A DNA stretch of 64,000 nucleotides from Hyphomicrobiales bacterium. GTDB taxonomy: Bacteria > Pseudomonadota > Alphaproteobacteria > Rhizobiales > Rhizobiaceae. Positions within the stretch are counted from its first letter, which is position 1, and every line of letters starts with the position of its first letter. Both the position numbers and the translations under genes were made by a program. Below, piece by piece: positions 24,350 to 32,149 of the stretch. Under the pieces are notes generated by a model, which searched no databases, was not told where the DNA came from, and worked only from the letters and a program-made list of their open reading frames with translations. The stretch lies in NCBI GenBank assembly GCA_900465685.1, contig UEGR01000026.1, positions 1 to 64,000 of the forward strand, given 5' to 3'.

Positions 24350-25150
24350 ATGACGAACCATAACAATCAGGAACTGGAAGCGCGACTGGCTCTTGCCAAA
24401 GACATTGCATTAGCCGCTGGCGCTAAGGCACTCGATTATTTCAACAATCGCGAGGCACTCACTATTGAATTCAAGCGCGATCCGCAAGATGTGGTCTCCA
24501 TCGCTGACCGTGATGTGGAACAGCTTATTCGCACGCTGGTTTCAGAAAAATTTTCAGACGATGGCTTTCTCGGCGAGGAATATGGGCTAGACGAAGGATC
24601 GTCTGGTTATACGTGGGTGGTGGATCCTATTGATGGAACCAGCCCCTTCGTCAATGGTATGCCGAACTGGTGCGTTTCGATTGCCGTTATGAAGGATGGT
24701 GAACCTGTCATTGGTGTTATCAAAGCGCCTTGTTTTGATGAGCTGTATGCTTCTGCAAAAGGTCTTGGTGCGACACTCAACGGCAAGGCACTGAAACTTG
24801 ATTCAACGAAGACCATTCAAAACGCTGTTACCGGCATCGGCGCAAATAACTACGTTACTCCACAAACCGTGGCCAAGATCGTGGAGAACCTTCTGGAAGC
24901 CGGCGGTACTTTCATTCGCAACGGTTCAGGCGCTTTGATGATTGCCTATGTCGCAGCAGGCAGGCTCGTGGGCTACTATGAACCATACATGCACGCTTGG
25001 GATTGCATGGCTGGATTTTGCCTCGTGCGCGAAGCAGGCGGTTATGCCCATCCATTCCCGGTCGATGGAGAAAACATTATGAAAGGCAGCCATGTATTTG
25101 CCTCAGCACCCGGAGCCATTGATGATTTAAAAAAGGTCGCGAACCTCTAA
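24350..25150 (+). CDS. Inositol monophosphatase family phosphatase
   Basis: A 266-residue Mg2+-dependent phosphatase. Metal ligands are E76 (GEE), D92 and D95 in DPIDGT, and D218 in WDCMAG, all intact. The family hydrolyses inositol-1-phosphate, histidinol phosphate, fructose-1,6-bisphosphate, 3'-phosphoadenosine compounds and other sugar phosphates. As the last gene of an AfuABC-like importer operon, it may remove phosphate from the imported ligand in the cytoplasm, releasing the sugar or polyol. That link is inference from gene order. Confidence 0.87.
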   Translation: MTNHNNQELEARLALAKDIALAAGAKALDYFNNREALTIEFKRDPQDVVSIADRDVEQLIRTLVSEKFSDDGFLGEEYGLDEGSSGYTWVVDPIDGTSPFVNGMPNWCVSIAVMKDGEPVIGVIKAPCFDELYASAKGLGATLNGKALKLDSTKTIQNAVTGIGANNYVTPQTVAKIVENLLEAGGTFIRNGSGALMIAYVAAGRLVGYYEPYMHAWDCMAGFCLVREAGGYAHPFPVDGENIMKGSHVFASAPGAIDDLKKVANL

Positions 25151-25227
25151 GACCTGTCGTCTTGTTGCGCTCATGTTTTGACTTTGCAAAGCTTGTCGAA
25201 GCACACAGTGTTCCAGCATCTAAGACA

Positions 25228-26085
25228 CTATTTAACGGTTTGGGGGAACAGGAAAGTAACGCCAGCCTTTATACCCCATTTGGGGCCTTCCTCTGGACCC
25301 TCGAGCCAGTATTTGGCCCCCAGCGACAGGCTCATGGTCTGATCGTCAACCTTTACGATCTTTGAGAACGAGCCCGAAACAGGAACAGTCCATTGATCGG
25401 CTGTCCAGTCATAGTCGGCATCTAGATTGGCCGATATCGTCCTGCCTTTACCGATATGCCACGCGATAAACGGTTGCAACTCTGTCTGATTTACGTCCGC
25501 CCTACTACCGGCACCGAGTACCGACCAAATATGATTTGCCGACATACCGGTCGTGACCGAACTGGTTTGATAAAGCAGCAAGCCCGATGGGCCGAGAGAG
25601 AACTTACCGGACCCCAGCAGATCATCTGTAGCCGTTGGAAAAGAAAACTGCGGTCCAATTGCCCAGATTAGCGGGCCATGAGCCGCCGGGGTGAATGAGA
25701 AAGTTTGTGTGATATCGCCTAGCCCGTAAGTGCTACCGCCCTCGCCAAACGGGTTGGTATAGACGAGAGGAATGTCTGTATGAGAAATGACATTCCAACG
25801 ATCATTAAATCGCATTGGTATCACCGGCTCGATATCCAGAGAGAAGCCGCGCACCTTTCCGGTTCGCCGGCCGAAATCGAGATCAGAATGCACCGGCACG
25901 CTGATCATGAATGAAGCCGGATTGGAGACTTTTCGGGCCAACTCATCGACATCGTCATTTGAAGACTGAGCAAGGGACGGCGACGTTATCAATAGGATAG
26001 AAACCACACCGCCTAAAATAAGCTGCCCGACTTTTCCACCAATTCTCGTTCGGATGATCAAATCTGTGGTCACGCGGTTTCCCAT
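25228..26085 (-). CDS. Outer-membrane beta-barrel type protein (putative transporter)
   Basis: A 285-residue exported protein. The signal peptide lies at about 15-40 (a hydrophobic VSILLITSPSLAQS core preceded by basic residues). The mature part is rich in alternating beta segments such as SGSFSKIVKVDDQTMSLSLG and ends in VTFLFPQTVK, with family patterns like GLGDITQTFSFTP and WAIGPQFSFPTAT, known from neuromedin U-like/transporter-type barrel proteins often found with outer-membrane channels. It follows a 219-residue periplasmic protein gene by 57 bases and is the third gene of a leftward operon. Substrate unknown. Confidence 0.72.
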   Translation of the reverse strand: MGNRVTTDLIIRTRIGGKVGQLILGGVVSILLITSPSLAQSSNDDVDELARKVSNPASFMISVPVHSDLDFGRRTGKVRGFSLDIEPVIPMRFNDRWNVISHTDIPLVYTNPFGEGGSTYGLGDITQTFSFTPAAHGPLIWAIGPQFSFPTATDDLLGSGKFSLGPSGLLLYQTSSVTTGMSANHIWSVLGAGSRADVNQTELQPFIAWHIGKGRTISANLDADYDWTADQWTVPVSGSFSKIVKVDDQTMSLSLGAKYWLEGPEEGPKWGIKAGVTFLFPQTVK

Positions 26086-26142
26086 CAGCGGCCTCTACAC
26101 CTGCGTCCAATTCAAACCAAAACATGTTTGAAAATAAAATCT

Positions 26143-26802
26143 TTATTGTGCCGTGGCCTGTGAGAACGCCACCCCGGTAATCCGGTCGCCATCAAGGCGA
26201 TAAACAAGCGATTGCTCCACCGTCTCGCCTGAAACTTTATGCTCGTTTGAATAGCGTGCAAATTGCTTGGCTTTTACCTTGCCCAGGCGTTTTTCCAGAG
26301 CACGTTTGTCATCTTTCAAAGCTGGAATTGGCAGTTCGAGGTTCGACAGATCGATACTGGGCTGCCCACATTTGGCTGACTTATCCGTTATAACTTCAGC
26401 TGCGATCAGATTAAGAATGGCGCCATCGCCCTTCTTCTTGTTCAAACCGTCCGATATAAACCAGATGCGACGGGGTAAATTATCACCGGTTATCTCGTAA
26501 CAAAGCCAAGCGGTTTTACCCGATGACGTGCTATGGCCCTGAACGGCGCCTCCAGCGAGTGCTTGAATTTCATCGAGTTTTGTTTTTCCAAGCGATACAT
26601 CCTTGTCGGCCAATCTGATAAGATTATCAAAAGGAACGCTAAATTGAACGATAGTCGCTTTGGCTGTCTGCCCGCCCAGCACCATGGCCGGAAACCCACT
26701 TAACTTATCGTTCTGCGCATTCGCCGACGAGCAAGTCAGGACCGCAAATATCATCCCGACCACGCCCACCAATCCGGCGGGATTGAATGATCTGATATGC
26801 AT
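26143..26802 (-). CDS. Exported protein of unknown function
   Basis: A 219-residue protein I do not recognise. It has a signal peptide (about 1-30, hydrophobic GLVGVVGMIFAVLTCSSANAQ). The mature part has two conserved-looking cysteines (WLCYEI and SAKCGQP) that may pair, a KGDGAILNLIAAEV segment and a lysine-rich stretch KDDKRALEKRLGKVKAKQ. The ATG at 26802 is chosen because GGAG lies six bases upstream; two upstream ATGs would precede it. It stands between two outer-membrane barrel genes, so a periplasmic helper role is possible but unproven. Confidence 0.65.
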   Translation of the reverse strand: MHIRSFNPAGLVGVVGMIFAVLTCSSANAQNDKLSGFPAMVLGGQTAKATIVQFSVPFDNLIRLADKDVSLGKTKLDEIQALAGGAVQGHSTSSGKTAWLCYEITGDNLPRRIWFISDGLNKKKGDGAILNLIAAEVITDKSAKCGQPSIDLSNLELPIPALKDDKRALEKRLGKVKAKQFARYSNEHKVSGETVEQSLVYRLDGDRITGVAFSQATAQ

Positions 26803-26892
26803 AGCCATCTCCCACATCATGCCATGGTGAAACCTGTGGTTTGTAGAATGCCTTCGAAAGAAACGCACATGGCCCGTTTAAATTGCTTTTCT

Positions 26893-27876
26893 TCAATCTG
26901 CTGAAGCCATTGGCTTTTTGATCGATAACGGCATCGACAATGTCAGGATAACTGCATCACCTTCCGCTCGGTTTTCAGCCGCGAATTCATGGAAATATTT
27001 AACGCGGGCAGAAAGCGGGGTTTCCCCCAGCTCAAAGTTCCAGCCAGCTGTCGCTCCTATGGCCGCCACACGGCCCTTGAAAGGGGCGGCGGCCCCATCT
27101 CCACTATCGCCAGAGAGCTGCTGATAGTAATAGCCAATCAATCCCGCATCGAATTTGGCATTGAAGTGTTTTACCGCTGCCCATTCAAAATGGAACTCGT
27201 TACCAGTTCTATAATCCGTAGCAGGATTTTCCGCATTGAATGTTATACCGACCACACCGGAGAGATCCCAACCGATAGCAGGGTCCAACCAGGTTCCGGC
27301 GGCAAATATGTCTGCGCCCCAATGGTGGAAAGCGATATTTGAAATCTCGGCATCCTGATAGTCGCCAATAGGTACATTGACCAATGTACCGACCTGATAG
27401 TGGAAGTTACCGGTCTGCCACCCAAGGAACCCACTGACGATGGGGTCACCAATGGTAAACACCGTATCCCGTACGCCCCTCGAAACCTCGCCGACGCGCG
27501 GACCATTCAAAACGACATCGGCTTCGGTCTTCTTCCATCCAAATGGCAGCGATGCGCCCAAACCGAGAGAGCCTCCCGCAATGGTTTCCGGTAAGACCCA
27601 CATCACGGTCGGAATCTCGATGGCTGCCGTGCCCGTTACACCGACGGCCAGTTTGCCGCCTGTCGGAAGGCTTTTATTTCCGCCAAGATCTCCCCGATAA
27701 TAATAAAAGTCGTTCTGAAAATAGACGCCCGGAGGAGGTGTTATGCCCGCTGCGGGACCCTTCGATCCCAACAGGTAGAAACCCGCCCCTCCTTCCGCAC
27801 TCATCGCAACAGACGGAACAAGAAGCGATCCCGCAAGTGCCCCCAGTGCCAGCATATGCAGAGAAATTCGACCCAT
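26893..27876 (-). CDS. Outer-membrane protein, phenol-degradation MetA/SphA-like family
   Basis: A 327-residue predicted beta-barrel. The signal peptide covers 1-26 (LGALAGSLLVPSVAMSAEG). The mature start AGFYLLGSKGPAAGITPPPGVYFQNDFYYYRGD is characteristic in pattern of the MetA-pathway phenol-degradation family of outer-membrane proteins, as are IAAFTW-type glycine and aromatic alternations and the closing LTLSMPLSIKK. Start at the ATG 27876, which follows GAGGGGA. A copy of the 19-base motif lies 105 bases upstream. It is the first gene of a leftward three-gene envelope operon directly downstream of the membrane regulator. Confidence 0.78.
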   Translation of the reverse strand: MGRISLHMLALGALAGSLLVPSVAMSAEGGAGFYLLGSKGPAAGITPPPGVYFQNDFYYYRGDLGGNKSLPTGGKLAVGVTGTAAIEIPTVMWVLPETIAGGSLGLGASLPFGWKKTEADVVLNGPRVGEVSRGVRDTVFTIGDPIVSGFLGWQTGNFHYQVGTLVNVPIGDYQDAEISNIAFHHWGADIFAAGTWLDPAIGWDLSGVVGITFNAENPATDYRTGNEFHFEWAAVKHFNAKFDAGLIGYYYQQLSGDSGDGAAAPFKGRVAAIGATAGWNFELGETPLSARVKYFHEFAAENRAEGDAVILTLSMPLSIKKPMASAD

Positions 27877-27981
27877 GACATCCCCTCGACCACGAGCAAC
27901 ATGCTCAGTATTCTTTACGAATCTGCGCATACTAATTTTTAGCAATACTCGTTTCTTTTCGCTTTTCACGCAATGTTTATT

Positions 27982-28000
27982 AAGTACGTTACGGTAAATC
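27982..28000 (-). promoter_or_regulatory. 19-base regulon motif, copy A
   Basis: On the - strand this reads GATTTACCGTAACGTACTT, identical to copy D. It points toward the outer-membrane protein gene starting at 27876, 105 bases away. A GAGTAT hexamer begins 32 bases past it and could be a -10. It lies in the gap after the membrane regulator gene, so it serves the barrel operon only. Confidence 0.7.
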
Positions 28001-28086
28001 CCCACCGACGAAGGTCTTCGTATTTCAACTTTTAAAAACAATGGCTCGACGCGACGATCATCCAACGGCTTAGACAAGCTCGATAC

Positions 28087-29778
28087 TTAATTCCGCACAG
28101 TCGGCTCGGGCAGCTCGGCCCTCGTCTGCCCAATCTGGATTTGATCCATAATGACATTCGCAACCATACGTGGAACGCTCATTCCTTCCAGCTCGTTGCC
28201 GACAGCCTGATGCAGACCGGGATTAGACTGCGTCACATCCTTCAACTCCGCTGTCGCTTCAGTCGGCCTCAACTGAACGAGCGCCGCCAAGCGAAATCCA
28301 ACTGCCAGATCATTCTGCGGCGGCAATTGATTGGCAAACAACAATACATCATGCCAGTTACCACGCCGGGCAGCATCAAGCGCGAGAACTGTACGCGCTT
28401 TCAATGCCATATTACGCTTCTGCTGTTCGCTTTCGTTAATCAAAGCAATAGCTTGATCCCAGTTCTGGTTAGCAAACAAGGCAAGTGCCAGGGTCGCCTT
28501 TACCTCCAGATTATTGGGATTAAGAGCTACGGCGCGCTTTCCAGCCTCCAGCGCATCCTCTATCCTGCCTTTGCGAAAATTGGCTTCCATCAGGGCAAAT
28601 TCGGCTCGATCTGACCATGGTGCGATAGAGACAGCGTCCTGAGCAAGTTCCAGGCTACGGTCGAGCACATCTTTGGCGATAACCGACCCGCTGGAATTGA
28701 CAAGAAGGCGGGAAAGAGCGGCCATCGCGTCCGTCTGTCGCGGATCATACTTCAGCGTCCGTTCAAGACAATTTTGGGCGTCTGATTGTACCTGACCTTT
28801 CGCCAACGATATTTCTGCTTTCAGAACACAGACATTGCCAAAGAACTGGCTCTTCACATCCGAAGCGATCCGGTTATTGATTACGCCCGTTGAGGCGGCC
28901 AACTTTTGTGAAAGCCCGGACGACAGTTCCGCCCGCACCTGCTCCGCGGTCAATCCTGATCCCGGCACCTCTTCCACACCTGAACTCACAATGACGTTCT
29001 TGACCTCGTCATTGACCTGCCACCAGATGCTTCTGGTTTGGTCTTCAACCCGATACCGCATGCGTACCGTATAGGCGGGAAGTCGCATCTGAGGATCAAT
29101 GGACCCGGTATCGTTGGAACGAAGTGCTAGTGTGTGAAAATTGCCAAGCGCGATCAGCAATGAATCGCGAACACTTTCAGCCTCTCGATCAAAGGCAGGG
29201 TTCTCGGGGCTAAAATCGATTGCAACCGTCGGCTTGACTGTATCCGTCGAACGATTGGTCAGAAAATAAACAAGTGCCAAAGAGATTAACAATGCGAAAC
29301 TGGCAACTGCCAGATCGAGATATTTAAAACGACGCCTTAATGTTGCGGGCGGTATTGACGGAGGCGGGATCGGGGCTTGCCCCACAAGAGGATCCGAAGT
29401 TGCCTCTTCGGCATCGGCACGACGGTTGAACGCCAATGCATACTTGCCTTTTGGCAACTCTATCTCAATCGGCTTTTCTCTGCCGAAAGCCTCATAATAC
29501 TGTACCAGAGCAGCGCGCAAACGGCTGACTTCGATACGGACAATCGGATCGGTAGAAGGATCGAAGCTCTCTGGCCGCCCAAGGACATCAATCGCTATTG
29601 AATATCCTTTCACTCCGTCGTCACAGCCCGCGAAATGAAGGTCCGCAATGTAGTTGAGTATGGCTTTGCCTCGATCCGTGGCACGAAACCGCTTGTCCGC
29701 AGTCAGGTCAGCCAGCGCAGATTTAATTTCCTCATCTGATATTTCTCGGTCATCAAACGCATTACTATTCCGTGCCAT
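28087..29778 (-). CDS. Membrane-anchored winged-helix regulator with periplasmic TPR region (CadC-like)
   Basis: A 563-residue one-component regulator. Residues about 13-118 form a winged-helix DNA-binding domain of the kind found in rhizobial adenylate-cyclase-like/TPR regulators (DPIVRIEVSRLRAALVQYYEAFG and PKGKYALAF). A proline-rich linker (132-146) leads to one transmembrane helix (about 153-174); the remaining 390 residues are periplasmic, with TPR-like helices at about 340-500 (RIEDALEAGKRAVALNPNNLEV is a clear unit). It would sense a periplasmic signal and act directly on DNA, like CadC or ToxR. It is flanked by four copies of a 19-base motif and has its own promoter overlapped by a palindrome. 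Binding to the motif is inferred. Confidence 0.82.
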   Translation of the reverse strand: MARNSNAFDDREISDEEIKSALADLTADKRFRATDRGKAILNYIADLHFAGCDDGVKGYSIAIDVLGRPESFDPSTDPIVRIEVSRLRAALVQYYEAFGREKPIEIELPKGKYALAFNRRADAEEATSDPLVGQAPIPPPSIPPATLRRRFKYLDLAVASFALLISLALVYFLTNRSTDTVKPTVAIDFSPENPAFDREAESVRDSLLIALGNFHTLALRSNDTGSIDPQMRLPAYTVRMRYRVEDQTRSIWWQVNDEVKNVIVSSGVEEVPGSGLTAEQVRAELSSGLSQKLAASTGVINNRIASDVKSQFFGNVCVLKAEISLAKGQVQSDAQNCLERTLKYDPRQTDAMAALSRLLVNSSGSVIAKDVLDRSLELAQDAVSIAPWSDRAEFALMEANFRKGRIEDALEAGKRAVALNPNNLEVKATLALALFANQNWDQAIALINESEQQKRNMALKARTVLALDAARRGNWHDVLLFANQLPPQNDLAVGFRLAALVQLRPTEATAELKDVTQSNPGLHQAVGNELEGMSVPRMVANVIMDQIQIGQTRAELPEPTVRN

Positions 29779-29826
29779 ACCACCCCTCGCGGACCCGACA
29801 TGAGAATAAATTAGCTGTTTGGAATT

Positions 29827-29859
29827 AAAATAAGCCTCAGACGAATATTGTCAATATTC
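29827..29859 (-). promoter_or_regulatory. Promoter of the membrane regulator with overlapping palindrome
   Basis: GAATATTG-T-CAATATTC (29843-29859) is a perfect 8-bp inverted repeat. On the - strand it contains TTGACA (29849-29854), with TATTTT (29827-29832) 16 bases on, a plausible -35/-10 pair about 50 bases before the regulator start at 29778. The overlap suggests that a repressor bound here would block the regulator gene. Confidence 0.55.
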
Positions 29860-29872
29860 CCGGATAATTAAA

Positions 29873-29883
29873 GAACAATGTTC
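29873..29883. promoter_or_regulatory. Second small palindrome before the regulator gene
   Basis: GAACA-A-TGTTC is a perfect 5-bp inverted repeat 27 bases upstream of the larger palindrome and 17 bases after the stop of the small leftward gene. On the - strand it is followed by TTTAATT, so it may instead be a weak terminator for that gene. Confidence 0.3.
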
Positions 29884-29899
29884 CATTTCGGGGCATGAA

Positions 29900-30175
29900 C
29901 TAGCGATGTGATAAGCAATACTCCAAGACATCGTCTTCTATTTCCTTGCATATTGTCTCATATTCCAAGGAAAGTGGAGTGATTTCAACTTCATCCCGCC
30001 TCAACCTCTCCAACATATTGCTAGCTTCGTCATAAGCCTCGAAAAGACCGATCAGCGGCTCCCCGGAGAATTGCTTCAGCTCCGAGCGGACAGATGGAAG
30101 CTTTAACATGAGTTTGCTAAGTCCGCTTCTCGATGCAGAGCTGGCGTTGCGGCGGACTGGTCTATCCTGGTTCAC
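29900..30175 (-). CDS. Small protein of unknown function
   Basis: A protein of about 91 residues that I do not recognise. It is helical and acidic in its second half (EPLIGLFEAYDEASNMLERLRRDE, read in parts) and basic at its N-terminus, with no signal peptide or membrane helix. The start is uncertain: a GTG at 30175 has GGGGAG upstream, a TTG at 30196 is possible, and the first in-frame ATG is at 30109. A regulon motif (copy B) with a TACAAC box lies just upstream, which supports a real gene and the later start. It may be cotranscribed with the membrane regulator. Confidence 0.5.
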   Translation of the reverse strand: MNQDRPVRRNASSASRSGLSKLMLKLPSVRSELKQFSGEPLIGLFEAYDEASNMLERLRRDEVEITPLSLEYETICKEIEDDVLEYCLSHR

Positions 30176-30237
30176 TGTCCACGGATCTCCCCTCAACGGA
30201 TTTGGTTGTAAAGCATGACACCAATTTGTGCGCGTGG

Positions 30238-30256
30238 CAGTACGTTACGGTAAATC
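30238..30256 (-). promoter_or_regulatory. 19-base regulon motif, copy B
   Basis: On the - strand this reads GATTTACCGTAACGTACTG, one base different from copies A and D. It points toward the small gene and the membrane regulator behind it. TACAAC (30205-30210) begins 27 bases past it and could be a -10. Confidence 0.68.
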
Positions 30257-30329
30257 TACCTGTGTCACCGGGGGCCTCTCGATCTCTGCCAGCGAAATGG
30301 TGTCAACAGTAATCGAACCTGCACAAGAG

Positions 30330-30348
30330 TATTTACTGTAACGTACTT
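30330..30348 (+). promoter_or_regulatory. 19-base regulon motif, copy C
   Basis: TATTTACTGTAACGTACTT on the + strand, two bases different from copy A, 124 bases before the sulfatase start. It lies 73 bases from copy B in the opposite orientation, so the two make a divergent control region. Confidence 0.68.
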
Positions 30349-30472
30349 ACGAGCGCCCCAGAATTATTCGAGCTTCTTCAAGTTGCCATCGATATGAGCA
30401 TCGACGACATCCCAATTTGCCTCGCGAACAGGAGCACGGAATGTTGATACAATCCATTTTGAGGAGGGCGCT

Positions 30473-32089
30473 ATGAAGAAGCCCGTCATCCGCCGACTAC
30501 TTTCGGCGACCGCCGCGCTCGTCATGACAATGACGTCTGTGACGGTTGTAACACCCGTTCATGCGCAGCAAAATGCGCCTGCAGAACCCGCGGCAAAGCC
30601 GAACATCCTCGTCATCTTCGGTGACGATATCGGCCAGACGAACATCAGCGCCTATTCGTTCGGTGTCATGGGATATCGTACACCGAATATCGACCGGATC
30701 GCGCATGAGGGACTGATGTTCACGGACTATTATGCCGAGAACAGCTGTACCGCTGGACGCTCATCCTTCATCACCGGACAAACCCCGAAACGCACCGGCT
30801 TGTCGAAAGTCGGTGTGCCAGGGGCAACCGTTGGCCTGCAAGCGCGCGACGTCACCCTCGCTCAGGCGCTTAAACCTCTAGGTTATGCAACCGGGCAGTT
30901 TGGTAAGAACCACTTGGGCGACCGTGACGAATATCTGCCAACCAATCATGGGTTCGACGAATTCTACGGCAATCTTTATCACCTGAATGCCGAAGAAGAG
31001 CCTGAAAATCCAAACTGGCCGAAGGATGACGAAGCCTTCACCAAGATGAACTCGCCGCGCGGCGTGCTCAAGGCAAGCGCTGACGGAAAAATCGAGGATA
31101 CCGGCGCGCTGACAAAAAAGCGCATGGAAACCATCGATGACGAAACAACGGACGCTGCAATCGACTTCATAAAACGTCAGGTCGACCAGAAGAAACCGTT
31201 CTTTACCTGGATGAACACAACACGCATGCATCTGTTCACCCATGTTCGCCCTTCAATGATCGGGCAGAGCGGCATGACCGGCAATGAGTATGCCGACGGC
31301 ATGATCGAGCATGACGGTGATGTCGGAAAACTCCTGAAGACGCTGGATGATCTTGGCATCGCGGACAACACCATCGTCGTCTATACGACCGATAATGGAC
31401 CGAACCGCTTCACCTGGCCGGATGCTGCAAACTCGCCATTCCGCAACGAAAAGGATTCCAATTTCGAAGGTGCCTTCCGTGTACCGGCAATGGTGCGGTG
31501 GCCCGGACATATCAAGCCCGGTCAGGTGTCCACCGACATGTTCTCCGGTCTAGACTGGTTCCCGACTTTGATGGCTGTTGCGGGTGATACCGATATCAAG
31601 GATCGTCTTCTGAAGGGTACAAGCATTGGCGGCAAGCAGTTCAAGGTACACCTGGACGGCTACAACCAGTTGCCATACCTTACAGGGCAAGAATCCAAGA
31701 GCGCTCGCAATGATTTCGCCTATTTCAACGATGACGGCGTTCTCGTTGCATATCGCCTTGGCGACTGGAAAGCGGTCTTCGTTGAGATGCAGCACCCGGG
31801 CGGCTTTGCAGTTTGGCAGCAGCCCTTCACGCCGCTGCGTATCCCCAAGCTCTACAATCTGCGCATGGATCCCTATGAGCGCGCCGATATCGTTTCGGAC
31901 CAGTACTTCGACTGGCTGACAAGAAACGACTTCAAGCTGGCACAGATGACGATGCATGCCGCAGAGTTCCTTCAGACCTTCGTTGAATATCCACCTAGTC
32001 AGGAACCAGCAAGCTTCTCGATTGACCAGATCTCTCGCGATGTAGAGGCCAAGATCAAAGAGAACGCCGCAAAGGCCAAAGCGAACTGA
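30473..32089 (+). CDS. Arylsulfatase, cysteine type, exported
   Basis: A 538-residue type I sulfatase. The signal peptide covers about 1-31 (ending VHAQQ). The formylglycine consensus is C92-T-A-G-R96, a cysteine-type site (C-x-A/P-x-R) that needs a formylglycine-generating enzyme; one is encoded at 38451. Metal ligands start with D51-D52 (FGDD), and KNHLGD and TTDNGPN supply further catalytic residues. It would hydrolyse sulfate esters in the periplasm. A strong hairpin follows the gene and separates it from the Bat-type genes; regulon motif C precedes it. The substrate (aryl, choline-like or carbohydrate sulfate) cannot be told. Confidence 0.9.
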   Translation: MKKPVIRRLLSATAALVMTMTSVTVVTPVHAQQNAPAEPAAKPNILVIFGDDIGQTNISAYSFGVMGYRTPNIDRIAHEGLMFTDYYAENSCTAGRSSFITGQTPKRTGLSKVGVPGATVGLQARDVTLAQALKPLGYATGQFGKNHLGDRDEYLPTNHGFDEFYGNLYHLNAEEEPENPNWPKDDEAFTKMNSPRGVLKASADGKIEDTGALTKKRMETIDDETTDAAIDFIKRQVDQKKPFFTWMNTTRMHLFTHVRPSMIGQSGMTGNEYADGMIEHDGDVGKLLKTLDDLGIADNTIVVYTTDNGPNRFTWPDAANSPFRNEKDSNFEGAFRVPAMVRWPGHIKPGQVSTDMFSGLDWFPTLMAVAGDTDIKDRLLKGTSIGGKQFKVHLDGYNQLPYLTGQESKSARNDFAYFNDDGVLVAYRLGDWKAVFVEMQHPGGFAVWQQPFTPLRIPKLYNLRMDPYERADIVSDQYFDWLTRNDFKLAQMTMHAAEFLQTFVEYPPSQEPASFSIDQISRDVEAKIKENAAKAKAN

Positions 32090-32100
32090 CATTCGAAACA

Positions 32101-32131
32101 ACGGCACGCGCCTCCGCGCGTGCCGTTTCTT
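32101..32131 (+). terminator. Strong hairpin with T-tail between sulfatase and MoxR genes
   Basis: An 11-bp perfect GC-rich stem (ACGGCACGCGC 32101-32111, complement 32116-32126) with a 4-base loop is followed by TTTCTT. It looks like a partial terminator that would leave the sulfatase transcript much more abundant than the downstream ATPase genes, which have no other obvious promoter. Confidence 0.7.
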
Positions 32132-32149
32132 CGTCGACAGGAGCAAAGC

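Noticed and set aside
30473-32089. Choline sulfatase (betC)
   Set aside because: No betaine genes nearby and the protein has a signal peptide, whereas known choline sulfatases of rhizobia sit with betAB or choline transport genes.
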